A stretch of DNA of 64,000 nucleotides. It comes from Pusillimonas caeni. Its GTDB lineage: Bacteria > Pseudomonadota > Gammaproteobacteria > Burkholderiales > Burkholderiaceae_B. The stretch lies in assembly GCF_003545815.1 (NCBI RefSeq), contig NZ_PDUW01000002.1, forward strand, positions 372,001 through 436,000, read 5' to 3'. The stretch's first letter is position 1. Each line of letters starts with the position of its first letter. The position numbers and the translations under genes were made by a program. Positions 52,069 to 61,092 of the stretch are shown piece after piece. The notes beneath the pieces were generated by a model. The model ran no database searches, was not told the origin of the DNA, and was given only the letters and a program-made list of their open reading frames with translations.

Positions 52069-52119
52069 CCTACCACCGAGCCTTCGAGTCGACGGTTTCT
52101 CATCACGAATAAGTGCCAC

Positions 52120-52494
52120 TTATGCAACCTCAAGCTGCGGAGTCAAATGCATATTCACATGAATATCATCGAACGGGCACAGCAGTGCCCCGCTCTCTGT
52201 CTTCTCCAGCAAGCCAAGCGCGACCAAAACTTGAGCGTCTTCGTGAACCCGCTTGACCCCCCGGTCCAGCCGCCGGGCCAGTTCGCGCACGCCGACAGTA
52301 CCGCTGCCCATCATGACCCGTATCATGTGCCAGCGGCGTTCGGTCAATTGTCCGAAAAAGGCGGCGGGAGATTCGAAGTTGAGGCTTTCACCTTGATATT
52401 TTCCTGTTTCTACCGCAACCTTTGCCCGTCCACCCGCAGCGCGTAGGGCAGCTTGCCAATTTTGCCCGGTCGTAATCGTCAGAGTTCGCTTCAT
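52120..52494 (-). CDS. TumA-like HTH antitoxin/regulator (HVO_A0114 family)
   Basis: A 124-aa protein with a MarR-like winged HTH in the second half: LTERRWHMIRVMMGSGTVGVRELARRLDRGVKRVHEDAQVL, read as a block at residues 50-91, then LGLLEKTESGALLCPFDDIHV. This matches the antitoxin partner of TumE-type toxins. It starts 2 bp after the TumE-like stop, so the order is toxin first, antitoxin second. Confidence 0.8.
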   Translation of the reverse strand: MKRTLTITTGQNWQAALRAAGGRAKVAVETGKYQGESLNFESPAAFFGQLTERRWHMIRVMMGSGTVGVRELARRLDRGVKRVHEDAQVLVALGLLEKTESGALLCPFDDIHVNMHLTPQLEVA

Positions 52495-52496
52495 GA

Positions 52497-52778
52497 TTAC
52501 CTCCTGCGCTTGTTTACTTCCGCAATGAAGTCCTCGATCAATTGCTCTATCCCACGGAAAGGATAGGGTGATTCGGCACCATCGAGATGCATGTGATCGC
52601 CTTTGCCCCTCTCATTATCGAACCCTACAATGCGTTCGCCATTACGGACATAGACCAGCCGATACTTGAACCCGTGAGTTGTAGGGGGAACTGGCTCGGG
52701 GACTTTCCAAATCTTCAGCTGCAGGATGGCCCCGTTCGAGACCACAGTTTTGTGGTCAAGAAGCAATTGGGCTTTCAT
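52497..52778 (-). CDS. TumE-like toxin
   Basis: A 93-aa protein starting MKAQLLLDHKTVVSNGAILQLKIWKVPEPV, with HGFKYRLVYVRNGERIVGFDNERGKGDHMHLDG and a C-terminal FRGIEQLIEDFIAEVNKR helix. The GFDNERGKGDHxH segment is the hallmark of the TumE toxin family (DUF6516). It is the first gene of a two-gene unit with the TumA-like regulator. The mode of killing is not clear from sequence. Confidence 0.82.
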   Translation of the reverse strand: MKAQLLLDHKTVVSNGAILQLKIWKVPEPVPPTTHGFKYRLVYVRNGERIVGFDNERGKGDHMHLDGAESPYPFRGIEQLIEDFIAEVNKRRR

Positions 52779-52854
52779 TGTTGTCGAGTATGACTACGCC
52801 AGTATGTGTTGTCAAGGGCGACAACAGATAATATAGGGCAGTGGGTATAAGAGG

Positions 52855-52899
52855 GTGTGGCCATGGCGTCTCCTCATAAGTTGCAGGTCATGGCCACAC
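52855..52899. repeat. 11-bp perfect inverted repeat between pgi and the TumE-like gene
   Basis: GTGTGGCCATG (52855-52865) and CATGGCCACAC (52889-52899) are perfect arms with a 23-base spacer. It lies downstream of pgi (minus strand) and about 80 bp upstream of the toxin gene. There is no T-run, so a rho-independent terminator is unlikely; an operator or a remnant of a mobile-element end is possible. Confidence 0.45.
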
Positions 52900-52945
52900 T
52901 GTACGCAACGAGCCGCCGCTCAGCTATGGACAGCGCGCAAAAACA

Positions 52946-54517
52946 TCACCCCGAAAACCGCTTCACCCAATAAGCCGTTGAAGCATCATGCCCGCCGTCC
53001 TTGGCCTTCGCGCCTGACAGCTCTTCAGTAATACCCTGCGCCAGCACCTTCCCGTACTCCACCCCCCACTGATCAAACGGGTTGATGCCCCACACCACAC
53101 CCTGCACGAACACCTTATGCTCATAAAGCGCCAGCAGGGCGCCCAGGGTGTAGGGGGTGAGCTTGGGCAGGACGATGAGGTTGGAAGGCCGGCCGCCGGG
53201 GTGGACGCGGTGCTTGGCGAGCCATTCGGCTTTTTCCTGGGGTACGCCCGCGGCCAGGCACTCCTGCAGGGCGTCTTCGTACGATTTTCCCTGCAGCAGG
53301 GCTTCGCGCTGGGCCAGGCAGTTGGCCAGCAGGCTGCGGTGGTGCTCGGGCCAGTGGTGGCCGGCTTCCTGGCAGACGATGAAATCCACCGGCGCGCCGT
53401 CACTGCTTTGGTGCAGCCACTGGAAGAAGGTGTGCTGGGCGTCGGTGCCGGGCATGCCCCATACGGCGGGACCGGTAGCGACGCTGACGGGGTCGCCGTC
53501 CAGGTCCACCGACTTGCCTAGAGATTCCATCTCGAGCTGCTGCAGGTAGGGCACCAGGTTGGCCAAGCGGAAGTCGTAGGGCGCGATGTTGAGCGAGGCG
53601 TAGCCTAGGGCGTTACGGTTGACGATGCCGGCCAGGGCCATCTGGATGGGGGCGTTCTTTTCAAAGGACGCGCTGGCAAAGTGCGCGTCCATGGCGGCGG
53701 CGCCGGCATGCATGCCGGCCACCACGTCCGAGCCCACCGCCAGGGCGGTGGTCAGCCCCACGGAAGACCACAGCGAGAAGCGGCCGCCCACCCAGTCCCA
53801 CAGGCGGAATATCTGCGACTCGGGCGCGCCCCAGGCCTTGGCCAGGTCGGGGCGGGCGGTGACCACCATGAGGTTGGCGTAGGGGTCTTCCACACCGGCG
53901 TTGCGCTGCCACTCGATGGCGCGCTGCCCGTTCTGCAGGGTTTCCGCGGTGGTAAAAGATTTGGACGCCAGCACGATGAGCGTGTCATGCGGGTTCAGGC
54001 CGGACAGGGCGCCCTCGATGGCGTGGCCGTCGATGCTGGCCGCAAAGCGCACCCGGCGCCATGTGCCCGCATAGCCAAAGGCCCCCACGGTAAGGCGTAC
54101 CCCCCAGTCGCTGCCGCCGATGCCGATGTGAATGATGTTGCGCCAGCGGCGCTCGGAATCGGCCTTGCGGATGAACTCGTTCATGCGCTGGCGCTCCGCC
54201 GCCACTGCTTCCACCGGGGCGGGGGCGCGCAGCATGGTGTGCCAGGCGGCGCGGTCCTCGGTATTGTTGATGGACTGGCCCGAGAGCAGCTTGTCGCGGT
54301 ACAGGTCGAAATCCCGGGCGGCCAACAGCGCCTGGCCCGCTTCGCCCAATTGAGGCGAAGCCATCTGACCGGTCAAGTCCAGACAAAGCCCAGCTGCCTC
54401 GAGCACGCGCAAGCCGGCGGGATCAACGACGGACGCCTGGCCCGCTTCGATAAAAGCTTGCCATTCCGCGATTTGATCCAAGGTAGGCTGTTGTGCGGTG
54501 GGCAGAACGCTATTCAC
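52946..54517 (-). CDS. pgi: Glucose-6-phosphate isomerase
   Basis: A 523-aa phosphoglucose isomerase interconverting glucose 6-phosphate and fructose 6-phosphate. Signature 1 is VGGRFSLWSSVGL and signature 2 GINPFDQWGVEYGK. Catalytic-site blocks are IGIGGSDWGVRL, the substrate loop SKSFTTAETLQN and CQEAGHHWPEHHRS. I use the GTG at 54517 with GGAG seven bases upstream; the frame runs to 54586 but without a ribosome site. Although central, it sits at the boundary of a polysaccharide cluster, where it supplies hexose phosphate for sugar nucleotides. Confidence 0.97.
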   Translation of the reverse strand: MNSVLPTAQQPTLDQIAEWQAFIEAGQASVVDPAGLRVLEAAGLCLDLTGQMASPQLGEAGQALLAARDFDLYRDKLLSGQSINNTEDRAAWHTMLRAPAPVEAVAAERQRMNEFIRKADSERRWRNIIHIGIGGSDWGVRLTVGAFGYAGTWRRVRFAASIDGHAIEGALSGLNPHDTLIVLASKSFTTAETLQNGQRAIEWQRNAGVEDPYANLMVVTARPDLAKAWGAPESQIFRLWDWVGGRFSLWSSVGLTTALAVGSDVVAGMHAGAAAMDAHFASASFEKNAPIQMALAGIVNRNALGYASLNIAPYDFRLANLVPYLQQLEMESLGKSVDLDGDPVSVATGPAVWGMPGTDAQHTFFQWLHQSSDGAPVDFIVCQEAGHHWPEHHRSLLANCLAQREALLQGKSYEDALQECLAAGVPQEKAEWLAKHRVHPGGRPSNLIVLPKLTPYTLGALLALYEHKVFVQGVVWGINPFDQWGVEYGKVLAQGITEELSGAKAKDGGHDASTAYWVKRFSG

Positions 54518-54701
54518 GGGCGTCTCCAATATTGTTAGCGTCGTACGGAGTAAATTGTAACTGCTGTGAGCCCGGAAGGGCCTCACCGCAGGCCGTCAAA
54601 GGCCATGGCGGATACCGGTCGACACAGCAGGCGGCATGCCCAGGTGGTATTATCGCGTTCGCCACAGCTTCCAGGCCGGTATAACACCCGTCTACAACAA
54701 C

Positions 54702-55631
54702 ATGCCCGGTATCGTCGTTTTCATTCGCAGCATGGCGTTCTTCGGCGACCAGCTCGTCACCTATCCTTTGTTGCATCAGCTCAACAAGCTGTACCCGCAC
54801 AGCCCCATCACCGTCGTGGCGCACGACCCCGTGGAACAGCATTACACCCATTTGCCCTGGGTGCACCGCTTCGTGCAGGCCAACAACTGGCGGGAAAAAT
54901 ACCGCGCTATACCCGCCGACACCGACATCGTCATAGCGCTGCATCACAGCAGCGAACAGTATGCGCTACTGGCCGCAGCGAAACGCATCCGCAGCCGGCT
55001 GGGCTTCAAGAATAAGCGAGCCTTTGATTTTGTGTGGAACCATGCACATAAGAAGGACATCAACGACTACATCGGCCTGGCCAACCTGCAGCTTTTGAAC
55101 ACGTTGCATGCCTTCGACCTCATGGAGGCGGCCCGGGGCTGCATTCAGTGGCTGGCCGGCCAGAAGCCTGGCCGTACAGAGCACACCGACGTGATGTTCA
55201 TGGTGGGCGGCGGCGCCGGCGCATTCAAGCGCTGGGGCGTACCCAACTACACCGCGTTGGCCGACCGCCTGATTCAACACATGGGCTCCCAGACCACTTT
55301 TACCTTTGTGTTGGGGCCGGCAGAAGAAGAAGAGCTGTCTCAACTAAAGGCATTGAACCGCCCCGAGTTCAAGTTACTGGTCAGCCGGCCGCTATCTGAA
55401 ATTGCCGACCTTGCCTTGCACGCCAAGCTGATCGTGGCCAATGACTGCGGTCCCTCGCACATAGCCCAGAACGCCTGCGTGCCCTATGTAGGGCTGTTCA
55501 ACGAGGCCAACCCGGAGTGGTTCTGGCAGCGCAGTAATACAAGGGCTGTCATACCAGACGGACCTGTGTCCGACATTCAGCGAATTACGGTAGAGCAGGT
55601 GGAGCAGGCTTGTCTTGCTGTGATGGCCTAG
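54702..55631 (+). CDS. Glycosyltransferase family 9 (heptosyltransferase-like)
   Basis: A 309-aa GT9 protein: FIRSMAFFGDQLVTYPLLHQLNKLY at the N-terminus, DTDIVIALHHSSEQYALL, MVGGGAGAFKRWGVPNYTALADRL with the nucleotide-sugar site, and VANDCGPSHIAQNACVPYVGLF, the GT9 equivalent of the acceptor-side motif. It transfers a sugar in LPS core or O-chain assembly. Start at ATG 54702 (MPGIVVFIRS); an in-frame ATG at 54636 would add 22 residues. It overlaps the O-antigen ligase-like gene tail to tail by 47 bases. Confidence 0.85.
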   Translation: MPGIVVFIRSMAFFGDQLVTYPLLHQLNKLYPHSPITVVAHDPVEQHYTHLPWVHRFVQANNWREKYRAIPADTDIVIALHHSSEQYALLAAAKRIRSRLGFKNKRAFDFVWNHAHKKDINDYIGLANLQLLNTLHAFDLMEAARGCIQWLAGQKPGRTEHTDVMFMVGGGAGAFKRWGVPNYTALADRLIQHMGSQTTFTFVLGPAEEEELSQLKALNRPEFKLLVSRPLSEIADLALHAKLIVANDCGPSHIAQNACVPYVGLFNEANPEWFWQRSNTRAVIPDGPVSDIQRITVEQVEQACLAVMA

Positions 55632-56997
55632 GTTCGGATAGCACCATGAACAGCGCCACCATGGTGGTGTAAAAGCCTATGGTGTTCATGCGGCGGAACA
55701 TGGTTTCGGTTAGGCCAAACAACAAGAAGCTAAGACACACTGCTAAGCCCATCGCAGCTGCAGCTCTCGCTTGCGATGAGGCTTCTTTGTTGAGCAGCCT
55801 GGGAAAGAAGTAAGTACAGGGAGCTAGATAAATAAGTAGTAGTCCCAATACGCCAGGGAGACCGAAACCGACCAACATGAGCATCAAATCATTGTGCGGC
55901 TCACCAAAATACTCGTCGACCACCTCTTGTGACGCGAGGCCTTTGGGTACAGCTACATCTTTCATATATTGAATGAATTTTCCCCCATCGCCTAGCCCTA
56001 CCCAGGGATGATTAATACCGGCGTCAATGGCTGTACGCCATAATTGAAGTCGAATGCACATTGAGCTATAGAGAGTGCTGTTCTCCCCATGACAGGCTTG
56101 AACCTGTTCGATTCCTTCAACAATGCGATGTCGAAGAGCGTCGTTACTAGCTACTGTCGCCACTGTTAATGTGATTGTGATAAAGAACAAGGTCAGTAAG
56201 CGGCCAGGTTTTTTAACACCGGCAAAAATAACAAGTCCTAGTAGTACAAATACAGGTATTCCTAACAGACCAGTACGAGTCTGAGCGGCCAAGAACCCTG
56301 CGAAAGTGGCTCCGGCTACTAAGATCTTGATGGCAGTTTCCATTCGAGGCCAAGATGTCAAGGACCACTTCAAGGAATAAAGGGAAATAAAGCCCAGCAA
56401 CAACATGATGCTGGTATAGGTAGTAAGGATTACACCAGGTGTTAAGGGGCGGGCTTCCACGTTATCAATAAGCCAAAATAGAACAATAGTGGAGGTTAAG
56501 CCCGCCACGTACACTCCTCCTATGGCATATTGCAATCGACGAGTGTCAATATATGGTAAAGCCGTTAGCAATAACCACAGTCCTAGAAAAAATCTTAGTG
56601 CGCCCTCGCTGTTCGCCCCGGCCCATTCGCCATGATATAGCGAGGATGTTGCCACGGCTATGAACGGCACGCTGTAGCTGACTATGAGCCAACGGTATCT
56701 ACGCGTTCGGTTTTCCACTTCCGTGAAGTTTTTAACGAAGAGTAGTATCAAGGCGGCTAGGAGCAGCGCGTAGAACACTCCACTAGACAGAGAATGGCTG
56801 CTAAGTAATGTGACCGGCAATAGCACGTACAGTGCCACAGTTAGGTTGGCGAGCATAAAAATTCTTATGAAATCAAGGCTTAAGTGGCTGCTGCTCTTGA
56901 GTGTCTTTAGGAAGGATTGCGCAGTTGCAGCTCGAAAGCTTTGTGTGTACAAAACGCCCATACGTCCGAACGACGCTACAATGTAAGAGCCTAGCAT
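55585..56997 (-). CDS. O-antigen ligase/polymerase-like membrane protein (WaaL/Wzy), first copy
   Basis: A 470-aa protein with about twelve membrane segments and the Wzy_C region: FAGFLAAQTRTGLLGIPVFVLLGL and, after a large periplasmic loop, DAGINHPWVGLGDGGKFIQ and EPHNDLMLMLVGFGLPGVLGLL. The PHND segment carries the conserved His of the family. Such proteins either polymerise O units or ligate the chain to lipid A-core. It is AT-richer than the genes to its left. The protein begins MLGSYIVASF; an internal Met at 56961 is an alternative start. Confidence 0.87.
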   Translation of the reverse strand: MLGSYIVASFGRMGVLYTQSFRAATAQSFLKTLKSSSHLSLDFIRIFMLANLTVALYVLLPVTLLSSHSLSSGVFYALLLAALILLFVKNFTEVENRTRRYRWLIVSYSVPFIAVATSSLYHGEWAGANSEGALRFFLGLWLLLTALPYIDTRRLQYAIGGVYVAGLTSTIVLFWLIDNVEARPLTPGVILTTYTSIMLLLGFISLYSLKWSLTSWPRMETAIKILVAGATFAGFLAAQTRTGLLGIPVFVLLGLVIFAGVKKPGRLLTLFFITITLTVATVASNDALRHRIVEGIEQVQACHGENSTLYSSMCIRLQLWRTAIDAGINHPWVGLGDGGKFIQYMKDVAVPKGLASQEVVDEYFGEPHNDLMLMLVGFGLPGVLGLLLIYLAPCTYFFPRLLNKEASSQARAAAAMGLAVCLSFLLFGLTETMFRRMNTIGFYTTMVALFMVLSEPRPSQQDKPAPPALP

Positions 56998-57106
56998 TAA
57001 TAAACTAAAGCTCGCGTTTCATATGGGTCGGGTTTACGCTTAGCTGTCTCGGGCTTTAGCTTCGGTATGGCGAAGGCTGTATCCTTCCAATTTATTCCTT
57101 ATTCTA

Positions 57107-57126
57107 GAATATAAGGTAATCTGAAC
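57107..57126. repeat. Palindrome between divergent polysaccharide genes
   Basis: CCTTATTCTAGAATATAAGG is an inverted repeat with one 2-base bulge. It lies in the 218-bp gap between the divergent O-antigen ligase-like gene and sugar transferase gene and is a candidate regulatory site. I found no JUMPstart/ops element (GGCGGTAG) in this gap. Confidence 0.3.
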
Positions 57127-57215
57127 GACGCGGAAGAATAAAATATTTGTATTGCACAATACACCTCCTAAACGCTCAGGGTTTGAGCATTTGGATTTTA
57201 TCTTTTTAGAAATAT

Positions 57216-58487
57216 ATGACGTCCCTACGAGCAAGGCGTTTTAAAAGGCTTCATGAGCAGATCTTGCTGTCGCGGTGGTTCGCCTTAATCGTTGGATGGC
57301 TATTCTCAGTAGCCATGCCGGCTGGCGTATATTGGGGGCTTGACGTGCTGCAAAAACCAAATGCGGGCCAACAAGCAGCATTAATAGCAACCACTATAGC
57401 GTTCTTTTTATCCCATTTTGGGGCTAAAAGCTTATTGTCAAGCTATCCTGGCGGACGGTCACAGGCGCTAATTACCGTCCAAATATTAATTATTTATGGA
57501 ATTTTGGTTATCGGCGCTTTGTTGCTACGTATACAAGTTTCGCGAGTGTTGCTTATGTCTAGCGGCGTTGCGGCGTTGGTATGGTTCCACATCGAATATA
57601 TCACAACCCGCGCGTATTTTCGCCCTAAATTTGCGGTAATAACGGGAGGGTTTGCGAATGAGGTCCTAGCACTATCTGACTGTGATGCCCGCCAAATCTC
57701 TAACTTAGATCTGAACGGAATTCGTTATGACGGAATAGTCGCTGATTTTGAAGTGATTGGGCCGGAAGAAGAAAGATTTTTAACTCGATGCGCCTTGGCA
57801 AATGTGCCTGTATATAACGCAAAAACAATATATGAATCGTTAACCGGCAGAGTGAAAATAGACAAAATGTCGGAGAACAATATAGGTTCTCTTTTGCCGT
57901 CTCAAACCTACGAGTTTATAAAAGCCGCCGTTGACTGGTTCATAGTCGTTATATCACTTCCTATTGTAATTCCCTTCGGTCTTTTCACCGCCTTGATTAT
58001 TTGCATGGAAAGTCCGGGCCCACCAATTTATTCTCAAGTGCGAATCGGTAGAGGGAATAAACCGTTCACTATTTTTAAGTTCCGTAGTATGCGTTTTGAT
58101 AAGCAAGTAGTAGAGCAATTTGCAGGAGAGGAAGATCCACGAATCACGCGGGTAGGAGCTGTTATTCGGAAATTAAGGATAGATGAACTACCACAATTTA
58201 TCAATGTATTAAAAGGCGAAATGAGCTTGATAGGCCCGCGCCCCGAGCAGCCTAGTTTCGTCGCAAAATTTGACGAAAAAATCCCTTTTTATAGTTATCG
58301 ACATGTTGTAAAGCCCGGCATTACAGGCTGGGCTCAAGTTAGACATGGATATGCCGCTGACAGTGAAGAAACTCGTATTAAAATTGAGCACGATTTTTAT
58401 TACATTAAACACTGCTCGCTTGCGTTGGATTTTCTAATTGTTTTTTTAACTATTAGAACTATGCTTTCCGGGTTTGGTGCTCGATAG
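57216..58487 (+). CDS. Initiating sugar-phosphate transferase (polyprenyl glycosylphosphotransferase)
   Basis: A 423-aa WcaJ/WbaP-like enzyme that starts a repeat unit by moving a sugar phosphate to undecaprenyl phosphate at the inner membrane. N-terminal membrane segments are followed by a soluble NAD-like middle region and the C-terminal catalytic domain: FIKAAVDWFIVVISLPIVIPFG (membrane anchor), QVRIGRGNKPFTIFKFRSM, RVGAVIRKLRIDELPQ and NVLKGEMSLIGPRPE, then KPGITGWAQV. No strong ribosome site lies before the ATG. The first plus-strand gene of a run with wzz and a GT4 gene. Confidence 0.92.
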   Translation: MTSLRARRFKRLHEQILLSRWFALIVGWLFSVAMPAGVYWGLDVLQKPNAGQQAALIATTIAFFLSHFGAKSLLSSYPGGRSQALITVQILIIYGILVIGALLLRIQVSRVLLMSSGVAALVWFHIEYITTRAYFRPKFAVITGGFANEVLALSDCDARQISNLDLNGIRYDGIVADFEVIGPEEERFLTRCALANVPVYNAKTIYESLTGRVKIDKMSENNIGSLLPSQTYEFIKAAVDWFIVVISLPIVIPFGLFTALIICMESPGPPIYSQVRIGRGNKPFTIFKFRSMRFDKQVVEQFAGEEDPRITRVGAVIRKLRIDELPQFINVLKGEMSLIGPRPEQPSFVAKFDEKIPFYSYRHVVKPGITGWAQVRHGYAADSEETRIKIEHDFYYIKHCSLALDFLIVFLTIRTMLSGFGAR

Positions 58488-58607
58488 TTTAGCGCAGTAA
58501 CATTTTTTTATAAGCGGATCATAAGCGCTTAGAGAGTCAGAATACAATAGGCTCTTTGCCGGTGCCGCAGCATTGTAATTATAGGCGTTTAACTCATTGG
58601 AGATGAA

Positions 58608-59693
58608 GTGAGCGAGAAGCCAAGGCCGAATACAAGACTCCCTTTAGAAATTGATGTGCGAGACGTTATTGTTGAACTATGGCGCAAAAAGTGGCTGTTA
58701 TTCTTAATTACTGCGATTCCTCTAGCTATTTCTTGTGTTTACGTATTTACGAGGCCCGCGCTTTACGAGGTTTCAATCAAGGTCATGTCTGTGCCGGAGA
58801 GAGCACTGATTGCTTATAATGCAGCCGCAAAAAGCGCATCTGATGCAACTTCGGGAATTTTAATGAGAGCGTCACTATCAGAAATTCCCCGTCTATCGCC
58901 TCAAACGGCGCTTGCCCTGGTAATTGGCAAACTAAGAGCTTACACGACAAACGGGATGCGGTTAAAACATAAACCCTCATCTGCTGAATACATATTAAAT
59001 CAAGAGCTAGAGTTTGAAGGCTTTGTACAAGCCGAGATTGAAGGGGACGTTATTCCGTTTTCAATTGCTAGGTTTACTAGTACACAGTCTGATCAGCTAG
59101 TCCAGCGCTCCAATGCCTACTTAAATCGAATTATAGAACAGGGCAAGCTTGAGTTATCACTGAATCTTCAAGCTGAAATAGCTCGCCGCTTAGATGACAT
59201 GGATGCATATCACGAAATAATGAAGGGAGTTGCTATCGAGCAAGCGCGTGCACGTGCTATTCGGGTCCGAGAAGCGTTGTTGATGGCTGAGGAATTAGGC
59301 TTGGAAAACCCTCCTTTAGGTGGCCCATTTCTTTTGCTCACAGAGCCTGCAGTGGAGCGTGACACGTTAGGCACCGACAACTTAATGTATTTACGAGGGG
59401 CAAAGGCGTTGCGTTCCGAGTTGGCTAGATTAGAAAAGCGGCTAGAAATAGATTCACGCATATATATGTTGCCCTATATGATAAGAAAGATGGAGCAGCT
59501 AAAGGCGATTAAAATCGAACCGTCAGAATTCGAAATTGCCTATATAGAAAGTACCTCACTAGAACCCAGCCGGCGTTTCGAGATAACGAGCGTTCTTATG
59601 CCTATAGCGGCAGGTTTGGCAGGACTACTTTCAGCCGTTTTATTGATCACCTTTCTAAGCACTTATCAACGAACTGCTCGCTATCGCGACTGA
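58608..59693 (+). CDS. wzz: Wzz-type polysaccharide chain-length regulator
   Basis: A 361-aa polysaccharide co-polymerase. It has an N-terminal membrane segment (KWLLFLITAIPLAISCVYVF at about residues 28-47), a large periplasmic domain with coiled helices (LELSLNLQAEIARRLDDMDAYH and onwards) and a C-terminal segment (ITSVLMPIAAGLAGLLSAVLLITFL). These features define Wzz proteins that set O-chain length with Wzy. The start is a GTG at 58608 preceded by TTGGAG. It has no cytoplasmic kinase domain, so it is of the O-antigen type and not the capsule BY-kinase type. Confidence 0.85.
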   Translation: MSEKPRPNTRLPLEIDVRDVIVELWRKKWLLFLITAIPLAISCVYVFTRPALYEVSIKVMSVPERALIAYNAAAKSASDATSGILMRASLSEIPRLSPQTALALVIGKLRAYTTNGMRLKHKPSSAEYILNQELEFEGFVQAEIEGDVIPFSIARFTSTQSDQLVQRSNAYLNRIIEQGKLELSLNLQAEIARRLDDMDAYHEIMKGVAIEQARARAIRVREALLMAEELGLENPPLGGPFLLLTEPAVERDTLGTDNLMYLRGAKALRSELARLEKRLEIDSRIYMLPYMIRKMEQLKAIKIEPSEFEIAYIESTSLEPSRRFEITSVLMPIAAGLAGLLSAVLLITFLSTYQRTARYRD

Positions 59694-59841
59694 GTCAACT
59701 ATGACGTCATGTTTAACAGCTATGTCGTAAGTTGCATCCAAGTTACTTCATATCCATTCATACTCTAATGCTTTAGTTTTTGTGGTTGATATTGCATGTC
59801 ATAACTGCCCGGCTAGAGTGTTCTCGATAGAAAGCCATGCT

Positions 59842-61092
59842 ATGTCAAGCAAAATACTAATTCTTTCCCATTTTGCCGGATCACCAAGGCACGGAATGGT
59901 GATACGGAACTTCTTACTGGCACGTGAATGGGTTCGACAAGGGCATTCGGTAACTATAGTTGCCTCAGACTTTTCGCATTATCGTGCTCTACAGCCTGAG
60001 CATAGCCGCTGGCAAACTACCGAGTATATCGAGGGAGTGAGATTTATTTGGCTCCGGGGATTGAGGTATAAGGCCAGCAGCTCTATTGGGCGTGTATTTG
60101 CAATGGCTTGGTTCACCACACAGTGCTATTGTCACCGCTTGTTTGATAGGGATCTATATGACGTTATCATTGCCTCTTCGCCTCACCCATTCGTAATTTA
60201 TCCAGCGGCATTCCTCGCCAAACTTCAGAAAGCTTATTTGATCTACGACATTCGTGACCTATGGCCTCTAACTCCAATGCATTTAGGTGGACACAGCACG
60301 AAGCACCCATTTATGCGTGCGCTTCAGCATGCAGAAGATTATGCGTGCCGATACGCCGATTTAGTAATTGCAGTTCAGGATAATGTTGAGGAATATCTTA
60401 TAGAGCATGGTTTAGAAAAGCGGCGCTATTTACATGTTCCTAATGGTTATAGCGAGGACAATACACCTGCCCAACCTCTTCCTGAGAGAATAATTGAAGC
60501 ATTGAAAATAGCGCGACGGGAAAAGGCATTTATAGTCGGCTATTGTGGTACTTTAGGTACAGCCAATGCTATGTCATTGATTATCGAAGCATTAGGGCAT
60601 GTCGATCCACGCATTTATATAGCGATTGTTGGTGAAGGGCCAGACAAAACGAAGTTGAAAAAAATGGCGCATGATTTAGGAGTCGCCGAGCGAGCTCTTT
60701 TTTTTGATGCAATACCTAAAGCGGCGGTAAGCAGCTTTCTTAAAGAGGTTGACGCGACCTATGTCGGAGGCCATTCGTCGCCTCTTTACAGATATGGTGC
60801 CAGTCTTACCAAACTTAATGATTACTTAATGGCACGAAAGCCAGTAATTTATGGTTTAGGAGACCCAAATAATGTGGTGCGTGTTTGCGGCGCTGGCATT
60901 GAATATATTCCAGGCTCGGTTTGTAGCCTTGTAGAAGCATTAAATAAAATGCTTAGCTTATCTGACGAGCAGCGAGATATCATGGGTGAAAAAGGTCAGG
61001 CGTGGCTCAAGGCCAACCGACAAATGTCAGTTATTGCGGCCCGCGTGCTTATGAAACTACGGCACCTAGGTAAACGGACTATTGTGAAATAG
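59842..61092 (+). CDS. Glycosyltransferase family 4 (WbuB-like)
   Basis: A 416-aa GT-B glycosyltransferase. It starts MSSKILILSHFAGSPRHGMVIRNFLLAREW, as in WbuB-type enzymes, with YDIRDLWPLTPMHLGG and HVPNGYSED in the middle, then VGYCGTLGTANAMSLIIEALG and the nucleotide-sugar site in VGEGPDKTKLKK. The start ATG at 59842 is chosen because the family block begins there; an in-frame ATG at 59782 adds 20 residues. WbuB enzymes add N-acetyl-fucosamine or similar sugars to O units. It overlaps the convergent glycosyltransferase gene by 14 bases. Confidence 0.87.
   Translation: MSSKILILSHFAGSPRHGMVIRNFLLAREWVRQGHSVTIVASDFSHYRALQPEHSRWQTTEYIEGVRFIWLRGLRYKASSSIGRVFAMAWFTTQCYCHRLFDRDLYDVIIASSPHPFVIYPAAFLAKLQKAYLIYDIRDLWPLTPMHLGGHSTKHPFMRALQHAEDYACRYADLVIAVQDNVEEYLIEHGLEKRRYLHVPNGYSEDNTPAQPLPERIIEALKIARREKAFIVGYCGTLGTANAMSLIIEALGHVDPRIYIAIVGEGPDKTKLKKMAHDLGVAERALFFDAIPKAAVSSFLKEVDATYVGGHSSPLYRYGASLTKLNDYLMARKPVIYGLGDPNNVVRVCGAGIEYIPGSVCSLVEALNKMLSLSDEQRDIMGEKGQAWLKANRQMSVIAARVLMKLRHLGKRTIVK

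Noticed and set aside
57000-57215. JUMPstart/ops element ahead of the polysaccharide genes
   Set aside because: No GGCGGTAG or close variant is present in the gap.
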